DNA of 64,000 nt. Origin: Eledone cirrhosa (lineage: Eukaryota > Mollusca > Cephalopoda > Octopoda > Eledonidae). Where the stretch lies: positions 198,058,082 through 198,122,081 of the forward strand of contig OZ024740.1 in the NCBI GenBank assembly GCA_964016885.1, read 5' to 3'. Positions 35,974 to 47,514 of this stretch are shown here, in pieces. The notes under the pieces were generated by a model, which searched no databases, was not told the DNA's origin, and saw only the letters and a list, made by a program, of their open reading frames with translations. The first letter of the stretch is position 1. Each line of letters starts with the position of its first letter. The position numbers were made by a program, and so were the translations under genes.

Positions 35974-38900
35974 TTCTTCTGGTTTTATAATTTCACAAAG
36001 TTTTACCAATAGAGAGAGAGTCGATTTCTAACGTAGACACAAGACTCTCTCATTGGAATTTACATAACATCAACTAGGTAGACTATGTCTGCATGTCTGC
36101 ATGTGTAGATATAGATGTTATTGTATGTGTGGATGTACATGTGTATATGAAGTTATTAGATGCACCATTTTTGGAATGTTTTACATATTTTTACTGTTCC
36201 ATTAATGGATTGTACTTGTAATTTCCTAACTAGTTGTGTTCTTTCTGTTCCTGTGAAGCCTAGCTTCTGAGAAGATTTGTATTGAGGCAGTTATTAACAT
36301 ACCCCAGTGCGCCGATAATCACAGGCATAAATCTGAAGGTGTAATCAGGGTGGAGTATCTGCAGATTTTCTAATCAGTTCTGCATAAATATTCTCCTTTT
36401 TACTTATATTTGATATTATATTGGCATCTGCTGGGCAGCTAATTTCCACTACTGTGAATGCTTTCTTCTCCCTGTCCCATATCCAAATATCTAGTCTGTT
36501 ATGCCTACATTTTATTGGGGTTTTTACTGGAACATTCCACCAGTACTCTTTTATATTATGTACATGGTTGTCTACCATATTGCTGTAGCTTTTAATGTGT
36601 TTATTATCGGGGCTATCTTTTTTAAGAACTGTATTGTACAGTGTTTTAGCCACTACATCATGCCTCATAGGTAGATAGTACCGCGATGACATCTTTGGAC
36701 AGCTGCTAATGACATGGGTGATATCCTCGATGTTAGCTCTGCAGCGTCTGCACTTGTTATCAGATCCAGATGTTTTGCCTACATCCCTATCTCTTTTGTG
36801 AATCAGGTATTTCGTGTTAATCTTCTGTTCTTGGATTGCAAAAGCGTATCCTTCAAAGTGGGAGCTAATATAGCGGTTGTTGGTCCAAGATAGACTACTT
36901 TCCTTATCTATATTACTCTCACTCTGGAGCTTCCTGGAAACCTATCATGCATGATTTTCTGCTGATAAGCATGCAGTTTTTTATCCATGGATTCACTGCG
37001 ATACTGCTGATAAAATTCCCTGGGTGTGAGTTTTTGATTATCACACAAGGAATATCTCTCGGTGAGTGCCTTCCCAACTCTCATGATCTTATCTGTTTCA
37101 TGGAGATAGACTTGCTCGAGAGTCGGGCTCCTACGCTTCGAGGTTCGTAGATGTTGTCGGAGAGATATGATGCGACATTCAAATGCTGTCTGGACTGATG
37201 TTAGACCTCTGCCTCCCTGCTTACGTTTCGAGTAAAGGCGGTCTATGTCACTTTTGATGTGGAAGTTTCCGGTGTTGTTTAGTATTTTTCGAGTTCCAAC
37301 ATCAACCGTTTGGATTTCGTCTATCGTCCAATTGAGTATTCCAAACGTTGGTGTTAGGACAGGCACAACAAACACATTGTGAGCCACTGTTTTGTTTTGC
37401 GCAGAGAGTTCCGATGACCAAATCTTTGTTAATCGGGTGTAGTATTCCCTGGTTACGCGTTCTGTATTACAGATACCATTATAGGATATGTTCTCATCCC
37501 CAAGTATCAGATATCGATGAAACACTTAGGCCATTGATGACAATGTTGCTAGATTGGGTTGTTGTTTTCCCCCGCTTTACAGTCATGTATGAGCATTTAT
37601 CTTGGCCAAACTCCATTCCTATATCCTTTGAGAACGGTGTAACCAGGTCAAGATTGTTCTTCCTCCCATCCATGTTCTTGGTATAGAGTTTCTAATCGTC
37701 CACAAAGAAATTATGGGTTAGGGTCGTATTTCTGTCTTTCTGTGAGCAAATGATGTACCCCTCACATTTCTTGAGCAGAAAGGACAAGGGGTTTATTGAC
37801 AAGATGAATAATATCACAGAGAGACTGTCCTCCTGAAATATACCCCTGCGATATTTTATGTTATCAGTGAAAATAGAGTCCTCCCTCTCTGTCTTTACCC
37901 TTAGGATAGTAGCCCAAGAAGAAGGCAGCCTCTCTATGCCTCTGACAATAATGTCTGGAACTTTAGCAAGTTGTGAAGGGCCTCTATCATCCAAGAGTGG
38001 GGAACAGAATCGAAAGCTTTCCTGTAGTCCAGCCAGACTGTAGCCATATTCCTCCTACGTTGTCGCACCTCCGACATCGCAGTTTTTTTATTAGGAGTTG
38101 TTCAGCACATCCCCAAACCCCTTTCTTTCCAGCTGCTTGTTCATCTGTGATGATGTTATTATTTTCACAGTGATCTTGGAGGAATAGGTTCAGGCAGGTT
38201 GTATACATCTTATACATCAGGTTCTGGCATGCAATGGGTCGGTAGTTTTTTGCCAAGTGGGTGTCTTTGTTCTTGGGGACCAGTAATGTTTGTACTAATG
38301 TAAACCATTCTAGTATAAGTGTATCTCCCTCAAGTACTTGTTGGTAGAGGTCAGTTAGATACCTCCGATAGAATATCAGTCTTTTAAACCAGTAGCCGAC
38401 AATCATGTCTCTTCCAGGTGTTTTCTCATCTTGGAGTTTTCCTTTCACAGTTTCAAGGGTATCCTCACTTCATTCGTATGTTTTTGTTGTAGTGTAGGAG
38501 CAATAGTTCTTTCGGATTTCTCTTAGCCACACTGCATCTTGGTTGAAATTCTTCTTTTCACCCCATATTTTGCTCCAAAAGGAATCTATGTCTTTCTGGG
38601 ATGGGGGCTCAGGGACACGTATCATTTTGTTCTTCATATCTCTATAGACTGATGTTTGGTTTCGTCTGAATATTTTATTAATCCCTTTTCTCTCATCTAC
38701 CTTCTTCGGGTATCGGCGTTTTTCGCTAACAGCTCTCAATTCTTGTTTGAGGGTGATCAGCTTATATTGGAGAGTTTTAGTTCTACTGTTATCAAACATC
38801 GTCTCTATTTGATTTTTCACTCTTTGTTGGTGAGGAGTGAGGTTTTTTGTGTTTGTTTGCATGCAAGGAGCATTGTCACATATCCTATGGTTTTTCGTAG

Positions 38901-39624
38901 GTCAGCAATCTTTTTTTCTATTTTAGTTATATATGATGGTATTTTTGATGGTGGTCTGTTCTTATTAATATCTCTGCTATCACCAAGATAATGCTTCACT
39001 GTCGTTGCTAAGGCATATAAACAGGCGTTGATTTGCCAAAATGTTGGGGTTTTTATCCGTCATAAATATTCATCCCCTATTTCGTCAATAACACGTAATA
39101 TTTCATTATTTTTTTTTATTTTTTTTTTTATTAAACATTGTCGTTTTAATACGTTCAGCAAGAGAGATATTTATACATGAATTAATTTCTCTCTGGAAGA
39201 TTTCGTTGAGGGAAATTTTCAATTGTTTATACTTTTGATTATTATCATTATCGATAGTATTTTCCACAACAGACTTGGATGGTCCACGCGGTGTCAAATT
39301 TCTTCGATTATTATTATTATTTCTTCAATTATTATTATTATCGATAGTGTTTTCCCCAGTATTCGAGGTAGACTTAGATATTACAGGTGGTGTCAAGTTT
39401 CTTACAGGCATAGTTGTTTCAAGGCGCTGTTCGACCTGGCTACTAGGAAGTCTAGTAGCATGGCGACCTGTAGAACCTGTTGTTGATCCCAGGTTTGTTG
39501 TAGGGGACTTAAAATTAATACTATTTATATTATTTTTACGTTCGACAAACATTGCTTGTTGGCGTAATTGCTTCGCTATGGGTGTATTTCGTCCCAGTGT
39601 AGCTTCATTCTCTTCATATAGCCA
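35974..39624 (-). pseudogene. LINE with restriction-enzyme-like endonuclease (R2/R4/NeSL-type), dead
   Basis: Minus strand, 5' to 3'. An N-terminal polar region starts at the (CATA)n boundary near 39624. The RT follows, with LVPKNKDTHLAKNYRPIACQ near 38260 and FFVDD (YxDD box) at about 37693-37707, immediately followed by a stop. After it comes a thumb region (36908-37525), a CCHC knuckle near 36755-36690 (C-x2-C-x8-H-x4-C, CRRC...H...C), and a restriction-like endonuclease domain (36345-36692) with RLDIWIWDREKKAFTVVEIS. This domain order defines the early-branching REL-type LINEs. At least four frameshifts and several in-frame stops make it inactive. Both ends abut TATG tracts. The clade cannot be settled without a tree. 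Confidence 0.82.
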
Positions 39625-39717
39625 ATGTATGTATGTATGTATGTATGTATGTATGTATGTATGTATGTATGTATGTATGTATGTATGTATGTATGTATGT
39701 ATGTATGTATGTATGTC
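39625..39717. repeat. (TATG)n microsatellite
   Basis: About 90 bp of TATG between the REL-LINE 5' end and LINE Z copy 3. Confidence 0.95.
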
Positions 39718-40310
39718 AGGTCACCAGTTGGTGCTACTGGTAACATTTATCCCAGTACAACCTGTCCCATGGTCGGGTCGTTGGCGACTAAACTGGCAAC
39801 CCCACCAAGGTTTCTTGGTGAGGAGGGTGACTTTGGACATCCTGCAGAACTAAAAACAAAACCTGTCAAAGGGCAAAGGAGCTCTTGGCCATCCAAAATC
39901 ACCGGGAGAGATGACCCCTTAGCCTTTGTCAGGGCAGAATTCTAGGAGAAGGAAAACTCTGATATAACACCTGCAACCCTGATGGTATCCAATGGTGTTG
40001 ACTTGTTCTTCTTTTTGGTAAATATTATCTTGGTTAAGAGAGTGGGACTGGCTTTGTGCAGTGCCTTTGCTCACTATAAGCTTCAGGGCACAGGCATTGC
40101 TTTGTATCAGGAGATCTCTCTGCACTTGTCGTCACATGGTACCATGGGCCCAGCACTAAATGTCAATAATTGTCACAAGTGTAGTATTTGTACCAGAGTT
40201 TTCAAGTCGCTGGCTGGACTAAAAAGTCACACTCGTTCAGCGCATCGGTAGGGGTTCTCCTACATGGATATAAAGTAGTGGCTGTACTCGAAAACGAGTT
40301 GGCAGCCTGT
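39718..40310 (+). mobile_element. LINE family Z 3' end with C2H2 finger, copy 3
   Basis: Longest copy of the family. The frame from 39982 ends at 40251 with CSICTRVFKSLAGLKSH and a final His (C-x2-C-x12-H-x4-H) encoded at 40180-40245, a nucleic-acid-binding finger of the kind found at termini of some non-LTR element proteins. The upstream portion (39718-39981) contains TGCTACTGGTAACATTTATC and lacks a recognised domain. It ends GTTGGCAGCCTGTATG. Confidence 0.72.
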
Positions 40311-40327
40311 ATGTATATATATATGTT

Positions 40328-40600
40328 TATATCGGAGTTATCCCAGTTTCCTGAGTTGTCTTCTCCTAGAAGAATGCCCTGACAAAGGCTCAGTAGTTAC
40401 CGATGATGTTGATCTTTTCTTCTTTTCGGTTTATAGCTACTGTCGCTCAGAGAGTGGGATTGGCTCAGTGCACAGTCTTTCCTCACTTTAAAAAAAATCT
40501 TCACACACAGGCATTGCACGATAGAATTAATTAATAATTATTAATAATGTTATATCGTGCAATGGCCATACTCGATAACGAGGGGGCAGCCATCATGTAT
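40328..40600 (+). mobile_element. LINE family Z subfamily B fragment with an inverted 5' piece
   Basis: 40388-40597 matches 35487-35880 without the SINE. The first 58 bp (GGAGTTATCCCAGTTTCC ...) are the reverse complement of 35420-35470, indicating 5' inversion (twin-priming-like). Confidence 0.65.
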
Positions 40601-40611
40601 ATATGTATGTT

Positions 40612-41408
40612 ATTCTGGTTTTATAATTTCACAAAGTTTTACCAATAGAGAGAGAGTCGGTTTCTAACATAGACACAAGACTCTCTCATTGGAATTTACA
40701 CAACATCAACTAGGTAGATATGTATGTATGCATGCATGTGTAGATATGGATGTTATTGTATGTGTGGATGTGTATGTTTTGAGTTGTATGTGTGCATGTG
40801 TATATGCTTTGCATCTGTACATGTGTATATCCTATTATTAGATGCAAACTTTGGAATGTTTTACATATTTTTACTGTTCCTTTAATGGATTGTACTTGTA
40901 GTTTCCTAACTAGTTGTGTTCTTTCTGTTCATGTGAAGCCTAGCTTCTCAAGATTTGTATTGAGGCAGTTACTAACATATCCCAGTGCCCCAATAATCAC
41001 AGGCATAAATCTGAAGGTGTAATCAGGGTGGAGTATCTGCAGATTTCTCATCAGTTCTGCATAAATATTCTCCTTTTCACTAATCTCTGATATTATATTG
41101 GCATCTGCTGGGCAGGTAATTTCCACTACTGTGCATGTTTTCTTCTCCCTGTCCCATATCATAATATCTGGTCTGTTATGCCTGCATTTTATTGGGGTTT
41201 TACTGGAACATTCCACCAGTACTCTTTCATATTATGTACATGGATGTCTTCCACATTGTTGTAGCTTTTAATGTGTTTATTATCGGGGCTATATTTTTTA
41301 CGAACTGCATTGTACAGTGTTTTGGCCACTACATCATGCCTCATAGGTAGATAGTACCGCGATGACATCTTTGGGCAGCTGCTAATGACATGGGCGATAT
41401 CCTCGTAT
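40612..41408 (-). pseudogene. REL-LINE, 5'-truncated copy
   Basis: Contains the 3' UTR and the endonuclease domain (40929-41216, RPDIMIWDREKKTCTVVEIT), closely similar to 36345-36692, and ends upstream within the CCHC region at a TATG motif (41406). The catalytic RPD...E is better preserved here than in the long copy. Confidence 0.8.
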
Positions 41409-41424
41409 ATGTATGTTTATGTAG

Positions 41425-41944
41425 GTTTCTTGGTAAGGAGGGTGACTTTGGACATCCTGCAGGACTAAAATCAAAACCTGTCAAAGGGCAAAGGAGCTCT
41501 TAAGAGTCAATGGACATCCAAAATCACCGGGAGAGATGACCCCTTAGCCTTTGTCAAGGCAGAATTCTAGGAGAAGGAAAACTCTGATATAACACCTGCA
41601 ACTCTGATGGTATCCAATGATGTTGACTTGTTCTTCTTTTTGTTAAATATCATCTTGTTTAAGAGAGTGGGACTGGCTTTGTGCAGTGCCTTTGCTCACT
41701 ATAAAAGCTTCACGGCACAGGCATTGCTTTATAACTAGAGATATCTATGCACTTGTCGTCACATGGCACCATGGGCCCAGCACTATGTATCAATAATTGT
41801 CACAAGTGTAGTGTTTGTACCAGAGTTTTCAAGTCGCTGGCTGGACTAAAAAGTCACACTCGTTCAGCGCATCGGTAGGGGTTCTCCTACATGGATATAA
41901 AGTAGTGGCTGTACTCGAAAACGAATTGGCAGCCACCACCATGT
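41425..41944 (+). mobile_element. LINE family Z 3' end, copy 4
   Basis: Same order as the copies at 34475 and 39790, finger region near 41815, end GGCAGCCACCACCATG. Confidence 0.75.
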
Positions 41945-41956
41945 ATGTATGTATGT

Positions 41957-42180
41957 GCTGCCTAAGGTTCGATATTGGAAGTAAACACCATGCTCGCAAT
42001 TCCTGAATGCAATATAGAAAACCATTGAAAAGTATATGGCAAACAGGGTCGGTGCTGGAATATCCCCCTGTTTCACTCCATTTTTTACTGAGATAGGCTC
42101 CGACATATTACCTCCGATATTAACCCAAGCCTTCATGTCGTCATGGAAAGACCTAACTAAAGCAAGGAACTTACAGGGCA
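41957..42180 (-). pseudogene. LINE reverse transcriptase fragment
   Basis: On the minus strand: LVRSFHDDMKAWVNIGG ... VKNGVKQGDIPAPTLFAIYF, the segment around RT motif B (KQGD-x4-TLF) of a jockey/CR1-like LINE. No YADD or endonuclease. A short LINE-Z-type 3' end (42181-42215) and (TATG)n follow. Confidence 0.78.
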
Positions 42181-42213
42181 ACCATGGCCATACTCGATAA
42201 CGCGGGGCAGCCA

Positions 42214-42335
42214 TTATGTATGTATGTATGTATGTATGTATGTATGTATGTATGTATGTATGTATGTATGTATGTATGTATGTATGTATCTATGTATGTA
42301 TGTATGTATGCATGTATGTACGTATGTGTGTGTTT
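42214..42335. repeat. (TATG)n microsatellite
   Basis: More than 100 bp of TATG followed by GTGT sequence. Confidence 0.95.
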
Positions 42336-42419
42336 GTGTGTGCATGTGTGCGCACACGCGTGTGTCTGTATATATAGGTATAGATGTATGGTTATAGAGA
42401 AACATGGTTTCTAACTGAA

Positions 42420-43200
42420 GTATTATAATTTGATATCCAGGAAAACATGGGATGGACGCAGAAAAATTTAAGTAAAGGAAAAAAATTATCTGCTTATTTC
42501 ATAAATACAAATATCCCGCGTTTGAAAGCAACAGTTCACAATATTACTATTCGTAACAATTTGTTGAACGGATTACACATCCATCTATTTCGACGATAAC
42601 AAATGAACCCATCTTCAAAATATATCTATCGATCATAGGTCTGCTCGACTAGATGTGACTTTGTGCTTAACAGTAACAATTATAAACGAGAATAATACAA
42701 TGAACACAGCTAAACATTTATCAATATAATATTATTGTTGCACTTTATATAATAGAAACATTTAATTGAAAACTGTTGCCAAAAGTTTACTATTGTTCTA
42801 AATAAGTGAAGTATATATCTTTTACCAAATTCCAAATTGACGGGGTGCGTTAATAAATATATATGGTTTTCTTTAAGTTCATTACAAAAGTTATTAAGCA
42901 TATAATTGCAAATTTGTATTAATCATACGAGACAACGCAACACTGTTTTATTTTGAGTCAACTCACCTTGAAATTGTTAATCTATAAGTTATATAATACT
43001 TTTAAATTATCAAGCTACAGATAATAACTAGCATTTCTGATTTTAATTAAGACAGAATTCAATATTTTAGATAATTGCGAATGCTATTTTTGATTCGCTA
43101 AGAGCCTTTACGCAATTGATCGTTGTATAACATTATAGATACATTTAGATAGATAGACCTTGAAGAATTCGAATCTAAAGAGATTATCTGACTGGTTAGC
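42420..43200. other. No gene recognised
   Basis: AT-rich single-copy-looking DNA. Two small hairpins (GACTGGTTAGCCAGTC, TAGAGAATACATTCTCTA) at 43188-43232. Confidence 0.45.
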
Positions 43201-43264
43201 CAGTCAGATTATAGAGAATACATTCTCTATAACGCGATTATAGAGAATACATTGCTGAGGTTAC

Positions 43265-44250
43265 TCTATATATCTGTCCGTCTGTGTAAACCCCTAAAAC
43301 TCGAGATGTACCCGACCGATTCTTTTCAAATTTTACACATGCATTACTTATATTTATTGAAGTGCGATGGGCTAAAAAAAGTTTAACTTTTTCAGCCATA
43401 GGCTCGCATTGGGCGAAAAACCGCATTGTAAAGGCATTTTTAGGCGTGTTTGAGGAGTAACCTAAAGATAATCCAGCCGATTTCCTCGAAATTTGCAGCA
43501 CACGTTAGTTAGTACTCGCGCATTGCTGTGGACTAAAAGCTTCCGATTCCATTAATGGTTTCTAGGAAATTTACGAATTAGCATTGGGCTTTACATGCCA
43601 TTTACATTTTCAATATAAACGCTACTTAAACATCGTAAGTAGCGTATAATATTTCGTTAAAAATTTGGTTTATTTAACAGAGGAAACAATACTTACTTAC
43701 TTTTAAGCAGAACCATTTTAGGGGATTGAGGAAATGAGGAGGACCTTAAAATATTTGTTGGCGCCTTGTTGACTCTTCATGCTTTCATCACGCGCCAATC
43801 CGGGCCCTGTGTACATTGCCGTGTTATTGACACCTTAAAACTCACGTCTGTGCTACCTCTACTAAGACCCTTTTTGTTGCACCTACACCGCAGTCTGAAC
43901 GCCCTGCGCAAGTATGCCGAACAGCGGTTGTGCTAATTCCGCGGTGACCCCCTTTTAGCACCTTTGTTGTTGTGTAAATGCAGTGCAACCAGTGGCGCCC
44001 AGCGTTTGTGCTAATTGCACTATGACCCACTTCTGCAGCAGCTGCGTTTCCACGCTGATTTCGTCATCTCAATATCCCTACTTAAACGTACATCCCTATT
44101 TGGTTATCACATAATTGATTACGTCGCATCTCAATCATTCCCTGAGAATAAGGGAATTCAAAAAGTACACAGCTACATTCCTCAACCTTTGTATATGCGT
44201 GTTGCTATTTCACGTTTCCTACCCCGTGCAACGCCGGGTCCTGCTGCTAG
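43265..44250 (+). mobile_element. Non-autonomous Helitron
   Basis: The 5' end starts TCTATATATCTGTCCG. The 3' end has a short hairpin (ACCCCGTGCAACGCCGGGT, 44220-44238) about 8 bp before CTAG at 44247-44250, followed by T. The TC...CTRR termini with a subterminal 3' hairpin are diagnostic for Helitrons, which leave no target duplication. Internal frames lack Rep/helicase motifs, so it depends on another copy. Confidence 0.78.
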
Positions 44251-44551
44251 TCACCCATAAATATATGTAATAGCTTACTATATATTCATATTTGAATATC
44301 ATTCAATTCATGAGGTTCGTATTGGAAGCAGGATTAACTGATATTTCTCACATATCGAAAAATTAACAAACTGTTTTCCCTTATACAAACAAATAATGAT
44401 TTGATCTAGGCACACTGAGAGATTAAGAAGTTCGATTCGCAATGAAGCCATCGCGGGTTCGGTTCTACGGTCTTCACTAATCGCTTTACCATAACCTCAG
44501 AGATGATATACTTTAACAACACACATACACACAGAGACACATACGCACGCA

Positions 44552-44638
<87 letters not shown>

Positions 44639-44990
44639 AATTCTGTAAATAGATACATCAAGAATTGTCTGTCAAGACATTGTCTCAAATAAATATCTTC
44701 TTATGAGTCTTTTACGAAGTACATGCAGATGTCTTCAAAGAACTTATCAACCCTGCGTTAGACAGCCAGTATACTCGGCAGGTGGGATCCCTTGTGGGAT
44801 CCCGAAGGCTCGAGGTAAATGCATCCCAGGAAGTCGAGAATGACGTTGGTTGTTAGTGTAGAACATCCATCTCTGACTGGATGCCTCTCCCTCATGATAT
44901 TTTATTTTCTATATCAAGCGTTAAACTAATATATACTACCATTCGACTATATTGTTATCCAATCTTTTTTATACATTGACCTTCTACAGA
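44251..44990. repeat. Mostly unassigned, with a (CA)n microsatellite
   Basis: (CA)n at about 44550-44634. A small palindrome GGGATCCCTTGTGGGATCCC at 44786-44805. Otherwise nothing supported. Confidence 0.6.
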
Positions 44991-44992
44991 CA

Positions 44993-44995
<3 letters not shown>

Positions 44996-45063
<68 letters not shown>
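44996..45063. repeat. (AT)n microsatellite
   Basis: About 65 bp of AT then CATA units. Confidence 0.95.
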
Positions 45064-45068
<5 letters not shown>

Positions 45069-45533
45069 CATACATACATGGTGGCTGCCAACTCGTTTTC
45101 GAGTACGGCCACTACTTTACATCCATGTAGGAGAACCACTACCGATGCGCTGAACATGTGTGATTTTTTAGTCCAGCCAGCGACTTGAAAACTCTGGTAC
45201 AAACACTACACTTGTGACAATTACTGACACATAGTGCTGGGCCTATGGTACCATGTGATGACAAGTGCAGAGAGATCTCCAGATATAAAGCAAAGCCTGT
45301 GCTGTGAAGCTTTTATAGTGAGCAAAGGCACTGCACAAAGCCAGTCCGACTCTCTTAAACAAGATGATATTTACCAAAAAGAAGAACAAGTCAACATCAT
45401 TGGATACCATCAGAGTTGCATGTGTTATATCAGAGTTTTCCTTCTCCTAGAATTCTGCCTTGACAAAGGCTAAGGGGTCATCTCTCCCGGTGATTTTGGA
45501 TGGCCATTGACTCTTAAGAGCTCCTTAGGTCTT
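45064..45533 (-). mobile_element. LINE family Z 3' end, copy 5 (opposite orientation)
   Basis: The reverse complement of the unit at 41425-41944, starting with the CATGGTGGCTGCCAACTCG end and finishing at GAGCTCCTTAGG. Its (CATA)n tail joins (AT)n. Confidence 0.78.
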
Positions 45534-45535
<2 letters not shown>

Positions 45536-45620
<85 letters not shown>

Positions 45621-45650
45621 ATATGAACACAGGATATATATATATATATG
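45536..45650. repeat. (AT)n microsatellite
   Basis: About 75 bp AT followed by CACATA and a second short AT run. Confidence 0.93.
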
Positions 45651-45774
45651 TATGCAGATCACGAGCCAACCAACAACACGAGCCGGCTACTTCAGAAACA
45701 TTTGTAACCAGGATTGAGCAATAAATCTCCTATGTAAAAGCTCATCTTTGTTCTTATATACATACATTATATAT

Positions 45775-45880
45775 GCCGAGGTTAACTTTGCCTTTCATCC
45801 TTACGGGTTCGATAAAATAAAGTACCAGTAATGCACTGGGTAATTGCTAGCCTTGTGCCAAAAGTAGAAACAATTATATA
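45775..45880 (+). mobile_element. OK-type SINE, 5' truncated
   Basis: Starts at GCCGAGGTTAACTTTGCC and ends AGTAGAAACAATTA. Confidence 0.88.
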
Positions 45881-45903
45881 TACACATTATATGTATATAT
45901 ATA

Positions 45904-47255
45904 GACTACCCTTCCAAACACCCTAACAATAGCCTACCTGTATTAGACACAGAACTCTGGATTAACACTATAGACGAGAGAGCCCAAATTCTCCACTCAC
46001 ACTATGCTAAACCCATGGCCTCCAAATACCTGATACTCAAAAACTCAGCAATGTCCAGTAGTGCTAAGTTTAATATTCTGATCGCAGATTTGGTACGAGT
46101 GATGAATAATGTGTCCCGCATGTGTGACCCAACAGAAATGGAAAGACACATCCCACACTACATCAACCGCATGCAGTTCTCTGACTACAACCAAAGAGAC
46201 AAAGCCAGAGTATACGAAGGAGCCATGGAGAAGTATAAGACGCTCATAGAACTGGACATGAAAGGAATTTGCCCATTATACAGGAGCAAATCCTGGAATA
46301 GCTTAGATAGGGCTAGACATAAGATAGGGAAAGCCACCTCATGGTACGACAACCAGTGATACCAGAGTGTCATGTTTGTGGATGCTACCCCTGGAGGGAA
46401 ATTAGCTAACGAGTGTAGAAATGCCCTGAGAAAGACCCACTTAAAGATTAAGGTGGTAGAAAAGCCAGGAACCACCATAAAACCCCTGATCAGCAAAACC
46501 TACCCTTTTAAGAAAACCCACTGTACTAATAGGAAGTGTATCATATGTAAGGTAAACCCCCGGATAAACTGTAAAACTAGAAACGTAGTCTATAGCATAA
46601 GATGTACAGAGGGTACTTGCAGAAACATGACAACAACATACATAGGCGAAACAGCTCGTAGCATAGGTGAAAGGATAGACCAACACTGGGGGGGGGGGAA
46701 CTAAAAGGACGAAAACACGGGTCAGTACTATACGAACATGCCAGACAACAACACGACGGTAACATAGACAACATAGAAATTAGAATAATATCTAAACATA
46801 GAAATGACCCAGCAGATAGGCAAATCAGAGAGGCCAGTTAAATAGAACTTAGAAGGCCAAGACTAAACAGAAAGAATGAATGGAATAACAACAACACCCA
46901 AACAAACAACCCTGACCTAAGAGAAGTATAAATAAATAGATAAATAAATAAATAAATAGATACATACACAAGCACAATAACAACAAACACATATAAACAC
47001 ACACTAGTAAACATAGAACACATTAACCAATACACAGTCACCCAATCACGAACACACATCAAACAAAACACTATACACACACGCAAACGCATGCGCAAAG
47101 AAGACAAAATAAAATAAACAAACAAACAAATAAATAAATAAATATATAAACAGACTAAATAAAGATGGCGTAGAAAGACAATGCAACGGGAGGAATCTAT
47201 AGCACCACTGACGATGTTGCAGATGTGCAACGAAAGAAGTTTGATAAACTATATA
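45904..47255 (+). pseudogene. Penelope-like element, 5' truncated, with GIY-YIG endonuclease
   Basis: The frame opens at the AT boundary with SLPVLDTELWINT and HYAKPMASKYLILKNSA, matching the C-terminal part of Penelope-type reverse transcriptases. A linker (MQFSDYNQRDKARVYEG) and an in-frame TGA at about 46357-46359 follow, then (46372-46704) VMFVDATPGG, a Cys cluster (C-x2-C, CIICK...C) and NVVYSIRC ... TYIGETARS with conserved Arg and His, a GIY-YIG nuclease domain. A G-run at 46689-46698 shifts the frame. Downstream frame 3 continues with EHARQQHDG-like sequence. Near the 3' end a hammerhead-like core (47208-47234) is present. Family assignment is good; the copy is inactive. Confidence 0.82.
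47206..47237 (+). ncRNA. Hammerhead-like core at the PLE 3' end
   Basis: CTGACGA (47208-47214), then a 6-bp stem GTTGCA/TGCAAC (loop GATG, one extra T before it) and GAA (47232-47234). Penelope-like elements are known to carry such ribozymes in their terminal repeats. Stem III and the cleavage triplet are not clear. Confidence 0.45.
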
Positions 47256-47443
47256 TATGTGTTTGTGTCTATATTGTATCTGTATTTTTGACCGTTGGTC
47301 AGTCAATGGCAACATTGAGGACCGCATAAATTTGATTACCGATATAAAAGACACAGAAGTGAAAAGCGAAAACCAACCAAACAGTGAGTGTGTTCTGTTA
47401 TTAATTCTGGCAATATTACACAAATATGACCCTCCCCAAGTAT

Positions 47444-47448
<5 letters not shown>

Positions 47449-47512
<64 letters not shown>
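47449..47512. repeat. (AT)n microsatellite preceded by CCCTCCCCAAGTATAAC island
   Basis: (AT)n of about 60 bp. The island at 47425-47447 is the complement of 10620-10639. Confidence 0.92.

Positions 47513-47514
<2 letters not shown>

Noticed and set aside
46185..47423. Minus-strand open frames across the PLE
   Set aside because: Complement of the PLE coding strand or of CA/AT-rich sequence; no domain.
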